64,000 nt of DNA from Thermosynechococcus sp. Lineage in GTDB: Bacteria > Cyanobacteriota > Cyanobacteriia > Thermosynechococcales > Thermosynechococcaceae. The translations under genes and the position numbers were made by a program. Position 1 is the first letter of the stretch. Each line of letters begins with the position of its first letter. The notes beneath the pieces are model-generated. The model was not told where the DNA came from. It saw nothing but the letters and a program-made list of their open reading frames with translations, and ran no database searches. Positions 19,265 through 29,360 of the stretch are shown piece by piece. The stretch spans positions 2,201,527-2,265,526 of the forward strand of contig NZ_AP024678.1 in the NCBI RefSeq assembly GCF_025999095.1, read 5' to 3'.

Positions 19265-20227
19265 ATGCGCCGCAATTCCCTCTTTTACCAACTATTTGCC
19301 CAACTGCCCCAAACCCTCTTTGACCTGTTGGGCAAAGACATCCCTCAGGGGTATCGTTTTGACTCAGTCGAGCTGAAGCAAACCGCCTTTCGCATCGATG
19401 GCGTCTTTGTGCCCCCTGACCCTGCGGGCACGGTCTATTTCTGTGAGGTGCAGTTTCAGCGGGATAACACCTTCTATGAACGCTTCTTTGCGGAGATTTT
19501 TCTCTATCTGCGCCTGTATCGCTCCACCTTTGCGGACTGGCAAGCGGTGGTGATTTATCCCAATCGGCAAACGGAGCAAGAGTCTTTTGACCCCTATGAC
19601 CTGTTGGTCCATAGTCCGCGCCTGCGCCGCGTCTATCTCAATGAATTGGGGTCGCCGGAGAGCTTGCCCTTGAGTGTGGGGTTGATGCAATTGATGGTGC
19701 TGCCTGAGGCAGAGATGCCGCGAGTGGCGAGGTTACTGGCTGAGCGCACGCAGGGGGAAGCAGCCCCAAAGTCAGCAGTCATAATAGAGTTAATCACGAC
19801 GATTGTGTTGTACAAGTTCACGGAGCTGAGTCGGGAGGAGGTGTTGCGGATGTTGGGGTTTACCACTGAGGAACTGAAGCGGACACGGTTTTATCGGGAG
19901 GTGTATGCTGAGGCGCGGGCAGGAAGGATTACAAGAGGGAAAACAAGAGGGACGAGAAGAAGGACTTCAGGAAGGCTTGCAGCAGGGATTACAACAGGGA
20001 TTGCAACAAGGCTTACAACAAGGATCACAAGGATGCAACAAGGACAGCAACAAGGAGAAGTGCTAGTTGTCTTGCGCCAGTTAAGGCGGCGGTTTGGGAG
20101 TGTGCCTAGCGAGCTTGAAGAACGCATTCGTCACCTCTCTCCCAATCAACTCGAAGCTTTGGCAGAAGCACTTCTAGACTTCACTGACCTAGAGGCAGTA
20201 TTTGCGTGGCTAAATCGCTCTGCCTAA
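19265..20227 (+). CDS. Rpn/DUF2887-type recombination-promoting nuclease, with repeat region frame-shifted
   Basis: A 320-residue member of the Rpn/PD-(D/E)XK transposase-like family (DUF2887 branch), best known from multicopy cyanobacterial genes. The nuclease core is seen in YRFDSVELKQTAFRIDGVF, the catalytic-type VYFCEVQFQRD and FFAEIFLYLRLY. A helical part follows (LSREEVLRMLGF), and the C-terminal domain (LRQLRRRFGSVPSELEERI) is intact. Between about 19919 and 20032 the frame gives a basic Arg/Thr/Gly-rich stretch. The neighbouring frame there spells tandem QEGLQ/QQGLQ units, the usual repeat of this family. A +1 and a -1 indel therefore flank the repeat. I chose the ATG at 19265. Confidence 0.78.
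   Translation: MRRNSLFYQLFAQLPQTLFDLLGKDIPQGYRFDSVELKQTAFRIDGVFVPPDPAGTVYFCEVQFQRDNTFYERFFAEIFLYLRLYRSTFADWQAVVIYPNRQTEQESFDPYDLLVHSPRLRRVYLNELGSPESLPLSVGLMQLMVLPEAEMPRVARLLAERTQGEAAPKSAVIIELITTIVLYKFTELSREEVLRMLGFTTEELKRTRFYREVYAEARAGRITRGKTRGTRRRTSGRLAAGITTGIATRLTTRITRMQQGQQQGEVLVVLRQLRRRFGSVPSELEERIRHLSPNQLEALAEALLDFTDLEAVFAWLNRSA
19920..20050 (+). repeat. Tandem Gln/Gly-coding repeat (four-codon units) in the Rpn-type gene
   Basis: Short degenerate units of about 12 bases, such as CAGGGATTACAA and CAAGGCTTACAA, follow one another. In the frame starting at 19920 they read QEGLQEGKQEGREEGL then QEGLQQGLQQG units. In the frame used by the full-length gene they read as Arg/Thr/Gly-rich sequence. 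Such repeats expand and contract easily, which can explain the paired indels on either side. Confidence 0.8.
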
Positions 20228-20343
20228 CAATACCGCCTCGATTGCTGATCAATTGCGATGACAGGCCCTAGCCCCAAAAGGGGTAACATCCGCTGTTAAA
20301 ATTTGTGATGGGTTATCCATACGTGCAGCATTTTTGCCCTTAG

Positions 20344-21093
<750 letters not shown>

Positions 21094-21118
21094 GCGCCTT
21101 GGAGTAGTGCAGCAACCC

Positions 21119-23860
21119 ATGACCAACGCGATTACCCTCCCCAGTCAATACGATCCCAAGCAAACGGAGGCCAAGTGGCAACAGCTCTGGGAAAGCAGTG
21201 GTGTCTTTCACGCGGACCCCAACCACCCTGGTAAACCCTATTGCATTGTCATTCCGCCTCCTAATGTCACCGGTAGCTTGCACATGGGGCACGCCTTTGA
21301 GCATGCCCTGATTGATGTTCTGATTCGCTATCACCGCATGATTGGCCGCAATGTTCTCTGGCTGCCGGGGACAGACCATGCCAGTATTGCCGTTAGCACG
21401 ATTTTGGATCAACAGTTGCAGGCGGAGGGCACCAACCGCTTTGCCTTGGGACGGGAGGCCTATCTAAAGCGAGCTTGGGCATGGAAAGAGTCCTCAGGGA
21501 AGACAATTGTCGGCCAAATTCGCCGCTTGGGGCTGTCGGTGGATTGGTCGCGGGAACGCTTTACGATGGATGAGGGGCTGTCGCGGGCAGTTCTTACAGC
21601 TTTTAATCAACTTTATGAAGCAGGACTCATCTATCGCGGTAAGTATTTAGTAAACTGGTGTCCCTCCAGTCAATCGGCGGTCTCGGATTTAGAGGTAGAA
21701 AACCGTGAGGTGCAGGGGCATCTCTGGCATTTGCGCTATCCCCTGACGGATGGGTCAGGGTATTTGGAGGTGGCCACAACCCGTCCGGAAACAATGCTGG
21801 GGGATACGGCAGTGGCGGTTCACCCAGAGGACGATCGCTATCGCCATTTGATTGGCAAAACACTGCGCCTGCCGCTTATGAATCGGGAGATTCCGATTAT
21901 TGGGGATCCCTTGGTGGACCCCACCTTTGGCACCGGCTGTGTCAAGGTCACTCCTGCTCACGATCCCAATGACTTTGTCATGGGGCAACGCCATCGCCTA
22001 CCGATGATTAACCTGATGAACAAAGATGGCACGCTCAATGAGAATGCCGGTGAGTTTGCGGGTCTGGACCGCTTTGTGGCTCGTAAACAGGTGGTGGCTC
22101 GTCTAGAGGCGGAGGGCTTTTTGGTGCGGGTGGAGGACTATAAGCACACCGTTCCCTATAGCGATCGCGGCAAAGTCCCCATTGAACCGCTGCTGTCTAC
22201 CCAATGGTTTGTGAAAATTCGTCCCTTGGCGGATGCCGCCCTCAAAGCCTTAGATAGACGGCATTCCCCTCGCTTTATTCCGGATCGCTGGGCAAAGGTC
22301 TATCGGGATTGGCTAGTGAACTTGCGGGATTGGTGTATTTCACGACAACTGTGGTGGGGGCATCAAATTCCCGCTTGGTACGTGGTCAGTGAAACCGAGG
22401 GCGAAGTGCGCGATGATACTCCCTTTGTGGTGGCAATGAATGAGACGGCTGCCCGCGCCAAGGCAATTGCCCAATTTGGCGAGGACATTGAACTCCAGCA
22501 GGATCAAGACGTATTGGATACGTGGTTTTCCTCTGGCCTATGGCCCTTTTCTACGTTGGGTTGGCCTGATGATACGCCAGACTATCGCCGCTATTACCCC
22601 AACACCACCCTTGTTACTGGGTTTGACATTATCTTTTTCTGGGTGGCACGGATGACAATGATGGGTCAGTACTTCACAGGTAAAATCCCCTTCCGTGATG
22701 TCTATATCCACGGCTTGGTGCGGGATGAAAACAACAAAAAAATGTCCAAGTCCGCCAATAATGGCATTGACCCACTGATTTTAATTGAAAAATACGGCAC
22801 TGATGCGCTGCGCTATAGCTTGGTCAAGGAAGTCGTGGGCGCTGGTCAGGATATTCGCTTGGCCTACAACCGCAAAACCGATGAGTCGGCAACCGTCGAG
22901 GCGGCGCGCAACTTTGCCAACAAACTTTGGAATGCCTCCCGCTTTGTGCTGCTGAATCTAGAGGGACAAACCCCCAGCCAGTTGGGAACCCCGCGACGCC
23001 AGGACTTGACCACTAGCGATCGCTGGATTCTCAGTCGCTACCATACAGCTATTCAAACCACCCGCGAGCGCATTGAAAGCTATGGGCTGGGAGAGGCGGC
23101 CAAGGGACTCTACGAATTCATCTGGGGAGATTTTTGCGACTGGTACATTGAACTGGTGAAACCTCGTTTACAAGGGGAAAACGCCAAAGCCAAGCGCACT
23201 GCTCAGCAAGTACTGGCCACGGTGCTCGATGGCACCTTGAAGCTGCTCCATCCTTTCATGCCCCACATTACAGAGGAAATTTGGCACACGCTGCATCAGG
23301 TGGGAGATAGTGAAGTTTTAGCGGTACAACCCTACCCGAAAGTGAATCGCCGCGCCATTGACCCTGAGCTTGAAGCCCAATTTAGTCTTTTGATTGAAAC
23401 CATCCGCACAATTCGGAATCTGCGGGCAGAGGCAGGGATTAAGCCGGCATTGTATATTGCCGCCCTGATTGAGGCAAGTGCTGAGGAAGCATCCATCTTC
23501 AAAGCTGGAGCTGCTGATATTCAACACTTGGCTCGCCTCGAGTCCTTAACCATTGGCACTGGGCTGCAAATTCCACAGCAGGTCTTTAGTGGTGTTGTTG
23601 GCAAGAGCGAGGTGCTCATTCCCCTAGCGGGGGTCGTAGATCTGGAGGCCTTGGTAACGAAGCTCCAGAAGGAGGGCGATCGCCTCAGGAAAGACATTCA
23701 ATCTTTAACAGCTCGCCTCAACAACCCTAATTTTGTCAACAAAGCCCAGCCAGAGGTGGTTGCTACGGCCCAGGCACAATTGGCTGCCGCCCAACAGCAA
23801 CTGGCAATTATTGAGCACCGACTCCAATCCTTGGGTGTCGATGACAAAAGCCAACCCTGA
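21119..23860 (+). CDS. valS: Valyl-tRNA synthetase
   Basis: A class I aminoacyl-tRNA synthetase of 913 residues that charges tRNA-Val. It begins [19 protein letters not shown] and carries the HIGH-type motif LHMGHAF near 54. The CP1 editing domain includes the [19 protein letters not shown] region. KMSKS lies near 541 ([10 protein letters not shown]), followed by an anticodon-binding domain. The C-terminal coiled coil (about 840-905) is typical of ValRS. I chose the ATG at 21119 over an in-frame GTG at 21107. It converges on the Rubisco operon across a region with two hairpins. Confidence 0.97.
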   Translation: MTNAITLPSQYDPKQTEAKWQQLWESSGVFHADPNHPGKPYCIVIPPPNVTGSLHMGHAFEHALIDVLIRYHRMIGRNVLWLPGTDHASIAVSTILDQQLQAEGTNRFALGREAYLKRAWAWKESSGKTIVGQIRRLGLSVDWSRERFTMDEGLSRAVLTAFNQLYEAGLIYRGKYLVNWCPSSQSAVSDLEVENREVQGHLWHLRYPLTDGSGYLEVATTRPETMLGDTAVAVHPEDDRYRHLIGKTLRLPLMNREIPIIGDPLVDPTFGTGCVKVTPAHDPNDFVMGQRHRLPMINLMNKDGTLNENAGEFAGLDRFVARKQVVARLEAEGFLVRVEDYKHTVPYSDRGKVPIEPLLSTQWFVKIRPLADAALKALDRRHSPRFIPDRWAKVYRDWLVNLRDWCISRQLWWGHQIPAWYVVSETEGEVRDDTPFVVAMNETAARAKAIAQFGEDIELQQDQDVLDTWFSSGLWPFSTLGWPDDTPDYRRYYPNTTLVTGFDIIFFWVARMTMMGQYFTGKIPFRDVYIHGLVRDENNKKMSKSANNGIDPLILIEKYGTDALRYSLVKEVVGAGQDIRLAYNRKTDESATVEAARNFANKLWNASRFVLLNLEGQTPSQLGTPRRQDLTTSDRWILSRYHTAIQTTRERIESYGLGEAAKGLYEFIWGDFCDWYIELVKPRLQGENAKAKRTAQQVLATVLDGTLKLLHPFMPHITEEIWHTLHQVGDSEVLAVQPYPKVNRRAIDPELEAQFSLLIETIRTIRNLRAEAGIKPALYIAALIEASAEEASIFKAGAADIQHLARLESLTIGTGLQIPQQVFSGVVGKSEVLIPLAGVVDLEALVTKLQKEGDRLRKDIQSLTARLNNPNFVNKAQPEVVATAQAQLAAAQQQLAIIEHRLQSLGVDDKSQP

Positions 23861-23865
23861 CAAGT

Positions 23866-23904
23866 AAAAAAGGCACAGCCAGCTCTCGTGTCGAGATCGC
23901 TGGC
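23866..23904 (-). terminator. Hairpin plus T-run at the end of the Rubisco operon
   Basis: On the minus strand a stem GCCAGC/GCTGGC (23878-23883 with 23899-23904) encloses a second stem TCTCG/CGAGA with a three-base loop. Six bases later comes a run of six T residues (complement of 23866-23871). This looks like a rho-independent terminator for rbcS, although the gap between stem and T-run is longer than ideal. Confidence 0.5.
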
Positions 23905-23923
23905 CTGTCAAACGCAGCGGGAT

Positions 23924-23950
23924 GACTAGGGGGGTGTTTCCCCCCTAGTC
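23924..23950. terminator. Perfect 11-bp inverted repeat between valS and rbcS
   Basis: GACTAGGGGGG, a five-base loop TGTTT, then CCCCCCTAGTC form a perfect very stable stem. It lies 30 bases downstream of the rbcS stop on the minus strand and 64 bases beyond the valS stop. There is no T-run on either side, so it could be a 3' end stabiliser or processing hairpin for the Rubisco mRNA, or a bidirectional transcription barrier. Confidence 0.6.
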
Positions 23951-23979
23951 TGCAATTCAACTGTAATGAAATCTCAGCT

Positions 23980-24336
23980 TTAATAGCGATAACCGCTGTA
24001 GCCGCTGTTAGTCTGATTGGGCTTATAGACAATAAAGCCCATCACTTGGCACTGCTTGATATTGTCAAAGGCAACAACACGAATGAAGCAGTTGGGATAT
24101 TCCGAGCGGCACTGCTGCACTTCATTCAGCACCTCTTGGGCATTAGTGCAGTTAAACAGCGGCAGTTTCCACATTGTCCAGTAGTGGGTTTCGGCATCGG
24201 AAGTCTCATTGAACTCCACACAGGGGTGATAGCCCTGATCAATCGCGTACTGGATTTGGCGAGCAATTTGGGCATCACTGAGGGGAGGCAGGTAGGAGAA
24301 GGTTTCGTAACGACGCTCTTTAGGCAGTGTCTTCAT
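23980..24336 (-). CDS. rbcS: Rubisco small subunit
   Basis: Small subunit of form IB Rubisco, 118 residues. It starts [27 protein letters not shown] (residues 1-27) and has the conserved [22 protein letters not shown] and FIRVVAFDN. Eight copies cap the RbcL octamer in the carboxysome or stroma-like cytosol. It is the last gene of rbcL-rbcX-rbcS; the ATG at 24336 is 30 bases after the rbcX stop. A stable inverted repeat follows the stop. Confidence 0.98.
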   Translation of the reverse strand: MKTLPKERRYETFSYLPPLSDAQIARQIQYAIDQGYHPCVEFNETSDAETHYWTMWKLPLFNCTNAQEVLNEVQQCRSEYPNCFIRVVAFDNIKQCQVMGFIVYKPNQTNSGYSGYRY

Positions 24337-24366
24337 AGCTTCCTCAATTGGTTCACAGTCAACAAA

Positions 24367-24747
24367 CTATTCAGGGGTTTCTGGGTTGCTGCCCTCAACA
24401 TTGGCTTCAGAGACTTGGGTCATCCGCTCCAGTTGTTGACAGCGCTGTTGCAAGTTGGCCTGCTGGATGCCCGCACGTAGCATTTCCGGTAGATAGTCCG
24501 CCACCATTTCCGCGAGATGTTCGCGTACTGTGAGAATGCGAAAACCGAGATCGGGCTGTTGGCGAAAGAGGGCTTCCAAGTAACGTTCACCATCTTGGAC
24601 ACTTTCTTGACTCGTGAACTGGTGTAGCCAGAGGGATCGCGGTGGATCAGTTTCGGCCAGTTGCCCAATCACGGTTCGCACCGCCTGATAGGTGAGATAA
24701 CTAATCAGGGTTTTGGTGGTTTGCTTGGCAATGTGCTTGACATCCAT
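24367..24747 (-). CDS. rbcX: Rubisco assembly chaperone RbcX
   Basis: RbcX is a helical homodimer that binds the C-terminal tail of folded RbcL and promotes RbcL8 core assembly. The 126-residue protein has the family pattern MDVKHIAKQTTKTLISYLTYQA, a central helix with HQFTSQESVQDGERYLEALF, and HLAEMVADYLPEM. The C-terminal extension is Gln/Glu-rich and probably disordered. It sits between rbcL and rbcS, the common cyanobacterial order, and starts 53 bases after the rbcL stop. Confidence 0.96.
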   Translation of the reverse strand: MDVKHIAKQTTKTLISYLTYQAVRTVIGQLAETDPPRSLWLHQFTSQESVQDGERYLEALFRQQPDLGFRILTVREHLAEMVADYLPEMLRAGIQQANLQQRCQQLERMTQVSEANVEGSNPETPE

Positions 24748-24800
24748 AGACCTACGGGGAAATCGTTGCCTTAGCTCCGATTGAACCCCAACTCCACCAG

Positions 24801-26228
24801 CTAGATCGTGTCTTGCGCTTCAAACTCGAACTTGATTTCTTTCCAGAGTTCGCAGGCAGCAGCCAGTTCCGGACTCCAGCGAGCTGCTTCGCGGATAATG
24901 TCGCCGCCTTCGCGCACGAGGTCACGACCTTCGTTACGAGCTTGGATACAGGCTTCCAGGGCAACCCGATTTGCAGTTGCCCCCGGTGCATTCCCCCAAG
25001 GGTGACCCAAGGTACCACCACCAAATTGCAGCACTGCATCATCACCGAAGATGTCCACGAGGGCAGGCATGTGCCAAACGTGAATCCCACCCGAGGCCAC
25101 AGCCATCACACCGGGCATCGAGGCCCAGTCTTGGGTGAAGTAAATGCCACGGGAGCGATCCTGCTCAATGTAGTTTTCCCGCAGCAGATCGACAAAGCCG
25201 AGGGTAACGGCTTTATCCCCTTCGAGCTTACCGACAACAGTACCGGTGTGGATGTGATCACCGCCAGACATCCGCAAGCACTTGGCCAATACCCGGAAGT
25301 GTATCCCATGGTTTTTCTGACGGTCAATCACAGCGTGCATGGCGCGGTGAATGTGCAGCAGGATGCCGTTGTCGCGGCACCATTTCGCGAGGGTGGTGTT
25401 GGCGGTGAAGCCAGCGGTGAGAAAGTCGTGCATGATGATGGGCATTTCCAGTTCTTTAGCGAACTCTGCCCGTTTCAACATTTCCTCGCAGGTAGGAGCG
25501 GTGACGTTCAAATAGTGCCCTTTGATTTCACCGGTTTCTGCTTGGGCTTTGTGAATGGCATCAGCAACAAACAGGAAGCGATCGCGCCAGCGTTGGAAAG
25601 GCTGAGAGTTGATGTTTTCGTCATCTTTGGTGAAGTCCAGACCACCGCGCAAGCATTCATAAACGGCGCGGCCATAGTTTTTCGCCGACAGACCCAACTT
25701 CGGCTTAATGGTACAGCCCAAGAGCGGACGACCATATTTGTTCAATTTGTCGCGTTCCACTTGGATACCGTGGGGTGGCCCTTGGAAGGTCTTCAGGTAA
25801 GCCACAGGAATGCGCAGGTCTTCAAGGCGCAGAGCTTTGAGGGCTTTGAAACCAAACACGTTCCCCACAATGGAGGTCAGCATGTTGGTGACAGAGCCTT
25901 CTTCAAAGAGATCCAGCGGGTAGGCAATATAGGCGATGAACTGATTGTCTTCACCCGGCAGGGGCTCGATGTCGTAGCAGCGACCTTTGTAGCGATCCAA
26001 GTCGGTCAGCAGGTCGGTCCAGACGGTGGTCCATGTACCTGTCGAGGATTCTGCGGCAACGGCGGCGGCAGCTTCTTCAAAGGGCACGCCTGGCTGCGGG
26101 GTGACACGAAAGGCCGCTAGAATGTCGGTATCTTTGGGGGTGTAATCAGGGGTGTAGTAGGTCAGGCGGTAGTCTTTTACCCCTGCCTGATACCCAGCTT
26201 TCTGGGATTTGGATTGCGTATAGGCCAT
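24801..26228 (-). CDS. rbcL: Rubisco large subunit (form IB)
   Basis: The CO2-fixing subunit, 475 residues, of plant/cyanobacterial form IB. Visible active-site motifs: [13 protein letters not shown] (catalytic Lys), [10 protein letters not shown] (the Lys that is carbamylated, plus the Mg-binding Asp and Glu), [12 protein letters not shown], the loop 6 region [12 protein letters not shown] and the [11 protein letters not shown] phosphate site. It is first in the rbcLXS operon. The ATG at 26228 is preceded by an AGAGGAAA-like Shine-Dalgarno. About 410 bases of upstream DNA hold an inverted repeat resembling a LysR-type site. Confidence 0.99.
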   Translation of the reverse strand: MAYTQSKSQKAGYQAGVKDYRLTYYTPDYTPKDTDILAAFRVTPQPGVPFEEAAAAVAAESSTGTWTTVWTDLLTDLDRYKGRCYDIEPLPGEDNQFIAYIAYPLDLFEEGSVTNMLTSIVGNVFGFKALKALRLEDLRIPVAYLKTFQGPPHGIQVERDKLNKYGRPLLGCTIKPKLGLSAKNYGRAVYECLRGGLDFTKDDENINSQPFQRWRDRFLFVADAIHKAQAETGEIKGHYLNVTAPTCEEMLKRAEFAKELEMPIIMHDFLTAGFTANTTLAKWCRDNGILLHIHRAMHAVIDRQKNHGIHFRVLAKCLRMSGGDHIHTGTVVGKLEGDKAVTLGFVDLLRENYIEQDRSRGIYFTQDWASMPGVMAVASGGIHVWHMPALVDIFGDDAVLQFGGGTLGHPWGNAPGATANRVALEACIQARNEGRDLVREGGDIIREAARWSPELAAACELWKEIKFEFEAQDTI

Positions 26229-26640
26229 AGACGTTTTTCCTCTTTAACAGTTACTGTGCCGAATAGAGCAATCTCTACGGGCAACCTTTGCAATGGGTAG
26301 TGTGAACGCTACGATTCCCCGAAAATGGGGCAAAATTGAGCAACGCAAAACTCAGCGAGATGATGCAACCATCCGCAAGCCTGTGATATGGTCGTAGGTC
26401 TTATGCTTAGCATCAGCTTAGTTGATGCCCAATGCAATAACTTTTGCTTTGGAGATTCTTAATTATTCTATAGGTTTGGGTTATCAATCTTTAGATTTGT
26501 TTATAGGTTTCTAATCAGAGGTGCGCAACTATAGTCTTTTATCTATTCAAAAGACACTGATGATTGCCTGAAACCAATTTAATGCCACTCATGGGGGGCG
26601 ATCGCTCTATTGTTTTTGAAAAAAAGGGGGTGGAATTTCT
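26229..26640. promoter_or_regulatory. Intergenic control region between rbcL and the YlqF-type GTPase gene
   Basis: This 412-base stretch has no credible gene. It is AT-rich in the middle (about 26430-26560) and should hold the divergent promoters of rbcL (minus) and the GTPase gene (plus). The clearest element is a perfect inverted repeat at 26410-26428. A GGCGATCGC-type HIP1 element lies at about 26598-26605. I could not fix a transcription start for either gene. Confidence 0.6.
26410..26428. promoter_or_regulatory. Inverted repeat resembling a LysR-family (RbcR/CbbR) operator upstream of rbcL
   Basis: GCATCA, seven bases, then TGATGC form a perfect dyad containing the T-N11-A core typical of LysR-type regulators. 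It is about 180 bases upstream of the rbcL ATG. Rubisco operons are commonly controlled by a LysR-type protein (RbcR/CbbR). Assigning this site to it is inference from position and symmetry. Confidence 0.45.
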
Positions 26641-27504
26641 ATGGGTCCGATCATTCAATGGTATCCTGGCCACATTGCCAAGGCAGAACGTGCCCTCAAG
26701 GAACAACTGAAACAGGTGGATCTGATCTTTGAGGTGCGGGATGCACGCATTCCCCTTGCCAGTTGCCATCCCCAAATTCGTCAGTGGGCTAGTGGCAAGC
26801 AGCGCCTCTTAGTGCTCAATGGAATGGATAGGATTAGCGATCGCGATCGCCAACAGTGGCTGACATGGTTTGAGACCCAAGGGGAAACAGTTTTTTTCAC
26901 CAATGCGCAGCGGGGTGAAGGGATTCGCCGACTCGAACAGGCTGCGGTACGGGCGGGGGCGGCCATCAATCAACGCCGTCAACAGCGGGGCATGCAAGTA
27001 AGAGCCGTGCGAGCTGTGGTTTTGGGGTTTCCCAATGTGGGCAAATCAGCCCTCATTAATCGCCTCTTGCGGCAGCGGGTGGTTGAGAGTGCAGCGCGTC
27101 CGGGGGTGACGCGGCAACTGCGCTGGGTGCGCTTGTCCCCTGCCCTTGAACTCTTGGATGCCCCAGGGGTATTGCCCATGAATTTCAAGAATCAGGAGGC
27201 GGCGGTAAAACTGGCCATTTGCGATGACATTGGTCAAGCTGCCTACGATCCCTGTCGGGTGGCACCAATGCTTGTGGATATCATGCAACAGTTGGGGCAT
27301 GCCGATCGCCTTAGGGAGCGCTACGGTCTGGCCCTTAGCGACACCGGTGAGACCTACCTTTATGACCTTGCTGCTAGCCGCTACCATGGTGACTTGGAAC
27401 GGGCAGCCAGGCAACTGTTGCAGGACTATCGCCGCGGTTACCTGGGGGCGATCGCCCTTGAGCATCCTCCTCAATCCAGAAACAGCACCATAGCATCGTC
27501 CTGA
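26641..27504 (+). CDS. ylqF: Circularly permuted ribosome-biogenesis GTPase, YlqF/RbgA type
   Basis: A 287-residue GTPase of the YlqF/RbgA family, which assists late assembly of the 50S subunit. The N-terminus QWYPGHIAKAERALKEQL and the permuted motif order (G4-G5-G1-G2-G3) are diagnostic. G1 is GFPNVGKSALINRL near 129 and G3 is DAPGVL near 173. The G4 position reads Asn60-Gly-Met-Asp63, so the usual Lys of NKxD is Gly. A C-terminal helical domain follows. The ATG is at 26641. Confidence 0.9.
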   Translation: MGPIIQWYPGHIAKAERALKEQLKQVDLIFEVRDARIPLASCHPQIRQWASGKQRLLVLNGMDRISDRDRQQWLTWFETQGETVFFTNAQRGEGIRRLEQAAVRAGAAINQRRQQRGMQVRAVRAVVLGFPNVGKSALINRLLRQRVVESAARPGVTRQLRWVRLSPALELLDAPGVLPMNFKNQEAAVKLAICDDIGQAAYDPCRVAPMLVDIMQQLGHADRLRERYGLALSDTGETYLYDLAASRYHGDLERAARQLLQDYRRGYLGAIALEHPPQSRNSTIASS

Positions 27505-27540
27505 TGTAGCTTTATGTAGCTATTTCCAAATCAAGTTTTT

Positions 27541-27931
27541 ATGAAAACACTTATCCTGACTGTGGGCAATCAGCAGGTCAGCTGGCGGTGCCGCAATGGA
27601 ATTGTTCGCAGTTTTGGGGCGGATGGCCCCCTCAACTGGATGAACTGTATCGGGAATTTGGCGTTGCGCCAGGTTTCCATGATCCTGAGGGAAACTACCG
27701 CCACAGGGTGCGCTATTGAAGTGAGATTAATATCGCAATGGCCTTGTTCACCGCAATCAAGGGATCAGCTGTGAAGAGTTGACTCAGTTGGCAGATGTTT
27801 CCCCAGCGGCATCCCTCGCAGAAATTCATCAAGGGCTGTTAAATGCCCTGCGCGAACTTCTCAAAAAGCAAATGCGTAAAGAACAAATGCCTGAAAAGGG
27901 GTGGCGCGATCGCTCTACGAGTGCGGACTAG
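27541..27931 (+). pseudogene. Decayed gene remnant in three frames
   Basis: No intact gene is present, but coding-like sequence continues across frames. The first frame from the ATG at 27541 gives [17 protein letters not shown] and VRSFGADG. A second frame then gives [21 protein letters not shown] (27630 to a TGA at 27717-27719). A third, open from 27731 to a TAG at 27929-27931, gives [21 protein letters not shown] and a helical Lys-rich end. The N-terminus resembles a cyanobacterial family of unknown function that I cannot name. This fills the 448-base gap between the GTPase gene and chlI. Confidence 0.6.
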
Positions 27932-27952
27932 GGCAATTGCAATCATCGGAGC

Positions 27953-29020
27953 CTAGGCAGGAATCTCCACACCAAAGACCTCTTGGAAGACTTTGCCCAC
28001 CTTGTAGCCGGAGTCAATGGACTCTAGGGGATCCTTGCGCAGTCGGTGCCGCAGACAGAGGACAATCACCCGCGCAATGTCCTCAACGGTGACATCTGTG
28101 CGTCCCTCAAAGGCAGCCAAAGCCTTGGCGGCGCGGTTAGTGACAATGTCTCCCCGCAGGCCGTCCACATCCAGCTCAGCACACACTTGGGAAATTTTTA
28201 CTCGCAGCTCGTGGTCAATGGTGACCTTGGGCAATAGGGCTTGGGCGGCGACTAACTTAGCTTGCAGGGCTTCCTGTTGCGCCTGGTATTTCGCCAAAAA
28301 GGCTTCGGGGTTTTGATCAAATTGCGATCGCTGTTCCACAATTTCCACGCGCAGGCTTGGATCCTTGACGGTGCGAATCTCAGCGTGCATGCCAAAGCGA
28401 TCCAGCAGTTGGGGTCGCAATTCCCCTTCTTCGGGGTTACCAGAGCCAACTAGGACAAAGCGTGCTGGGTGACGAATGGAAATGCCCTCACGCTCAACGG
28501 TATTCCAGCCGGAGGCAGCGGCATCCAGTAGGACATCCACTAAGTGATCATCCAGCAGGTTCACCTCATCCACATAGAGAATGCCGCGATTTGCCTTGGC
28601 CAAGAGTCCCGGTTCAAAGGCTTTTACTCCCTCAGCAAGGGCTTTTTCAATGTCAATCGTGCCGCACACGCGATCTTCTGTGGCTCCCAGGGGCAGATCC
28701 ACCATGGGTACTTTTTTCTTGATCGTGTGAATAGGTTCACCGGCTGCTACGGCCACCTTCACGGCATCGCTCATGAGATCGGGATCACTGGGGTGACTAT
28801 TGAAGGGGTCATCGGCAACCACCTCAATTTCTGGCAGCAAATCTGCCAGGGCACGAATGGTGGTTGATTTGCCCGTGCCGCGATCGCCCATGATCATCAC
28901 CCCACCAATTTTGGGGTCAATGACATTGAGCAATAATGACAGTTTCATTTCGTCTTGACCGACAATTGCCGCAAAGGGAAAAACCGGCCGACGAGGCACA
29001 GCAGTCGGAGTCACAGGCAT
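27953..29020 (-). CDS. chlI: Magnesium chelatase subunit ChlI
   Basis: The AAA+ ATPase subunit of Mg-chelatase, which with ChlD and ChlH inserts Mg2+ into protoporphyrin IX. The 355-residue protein has the N-terminal [19 protein letters not shown], Walker [11 protein letters not shown] near 43, Walker [14 protein letters not shown], the arginine-finger region and a sensor/lid domain. I start it at the ATG at 29020; an upstream in-frame Met adds only a Cys-rich non-conserved tail. It is divergent from the RRM protein gene across about 340 bases. Confidence 0.97.
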   Translation of the reverse strand: MPVTPTAVPRRPVFPFAAIVGQDEMKLSLLLNVIDPKIGGVMIMGDRGTGKSTTIRALADLLPEIEVVADDPFNSHPSDPDLMSDAVKVAVAAGEPIHTIKKKVPMVDLPLGATEDRVCGTIDIEKALAEGVKAFEPGLLAKANRGILYVDEVNLLDDHLVDVLLDAAASGWNTVEREGISIRHPARFVLVGSGNPEEGELRPQLLDRFGMHAEIRTVKDPSLRVEIVEQRSQFDQNPEAFLAKYQAQQEALQAKLVAAQALLPKVTIDHELRVKISQVCAELDVDGLRGDIVTNRAAKALAAFEGRTDVTVEDIARVIVLCLRHRLRKDPLESIDSGYKVGKVFQEVFGVEIPA

Positions 29021-29360
29021 CACATCGCAAAAACAGCATTGATTATTGTGCCACATTGCGTTTGTGCTGCCACAGCAAAATTTTCCGCAAAATCCTAGCC
29101 CTAGGTGGAGAAAGCGTGGTACTCTAAGTAGAGATAACTCAAGAGCTAAGTGCGCTCATTGCCTTTGCTCTGCTCCATCGATCAGGGTTCTCAATTAGCA
29201 ACAATCGTTGTGAACCAATTTAGACATTCCACACCACTAACAGAAGCAGGGTCTTTGCGTGCCATTCTTGGCTCTAGACCTTGGTTACGAGCGGTTTCTC
29301 ACGCCCGACTGTCCATTTTGCAACCGTGTTGTTTTTAAGCTGCCTAAGGGAGGTTTCTTT
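29021..29360. promoter_or_regulatory. Divergent intergenic region; probable long leader of the RRM protein gene
   Basis: No gene is seen in this 340-base stretch. It separates chlI (minus) from the RNA-binding protein gene (plus). Cyanobacterial rbp genes are known for long 5' leaders involved in cold induction, so much of this DNA may be transcribed leader. The immediate upstream part ends with AAGGGAGG at 29346-29353, a strong Shine-Dalgarno eight bases before the ATG. No clear operator or riboswitch was recognised. Confidence 0.4.

Noticed and set aside
19920-20050. Short repeats considered as a CRISPR array
   Set aside because: Units are about 12 bases, contiguous, without spacers, and encode a Gln/Gly protein repeat.
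24813-26120. A 435-codon open frame on the plus strand
   Set aside because: It is exactly antisense to rbcL. Its length follows from rbcL codon bias, and it shows no domain pattern or ribosome binding site.
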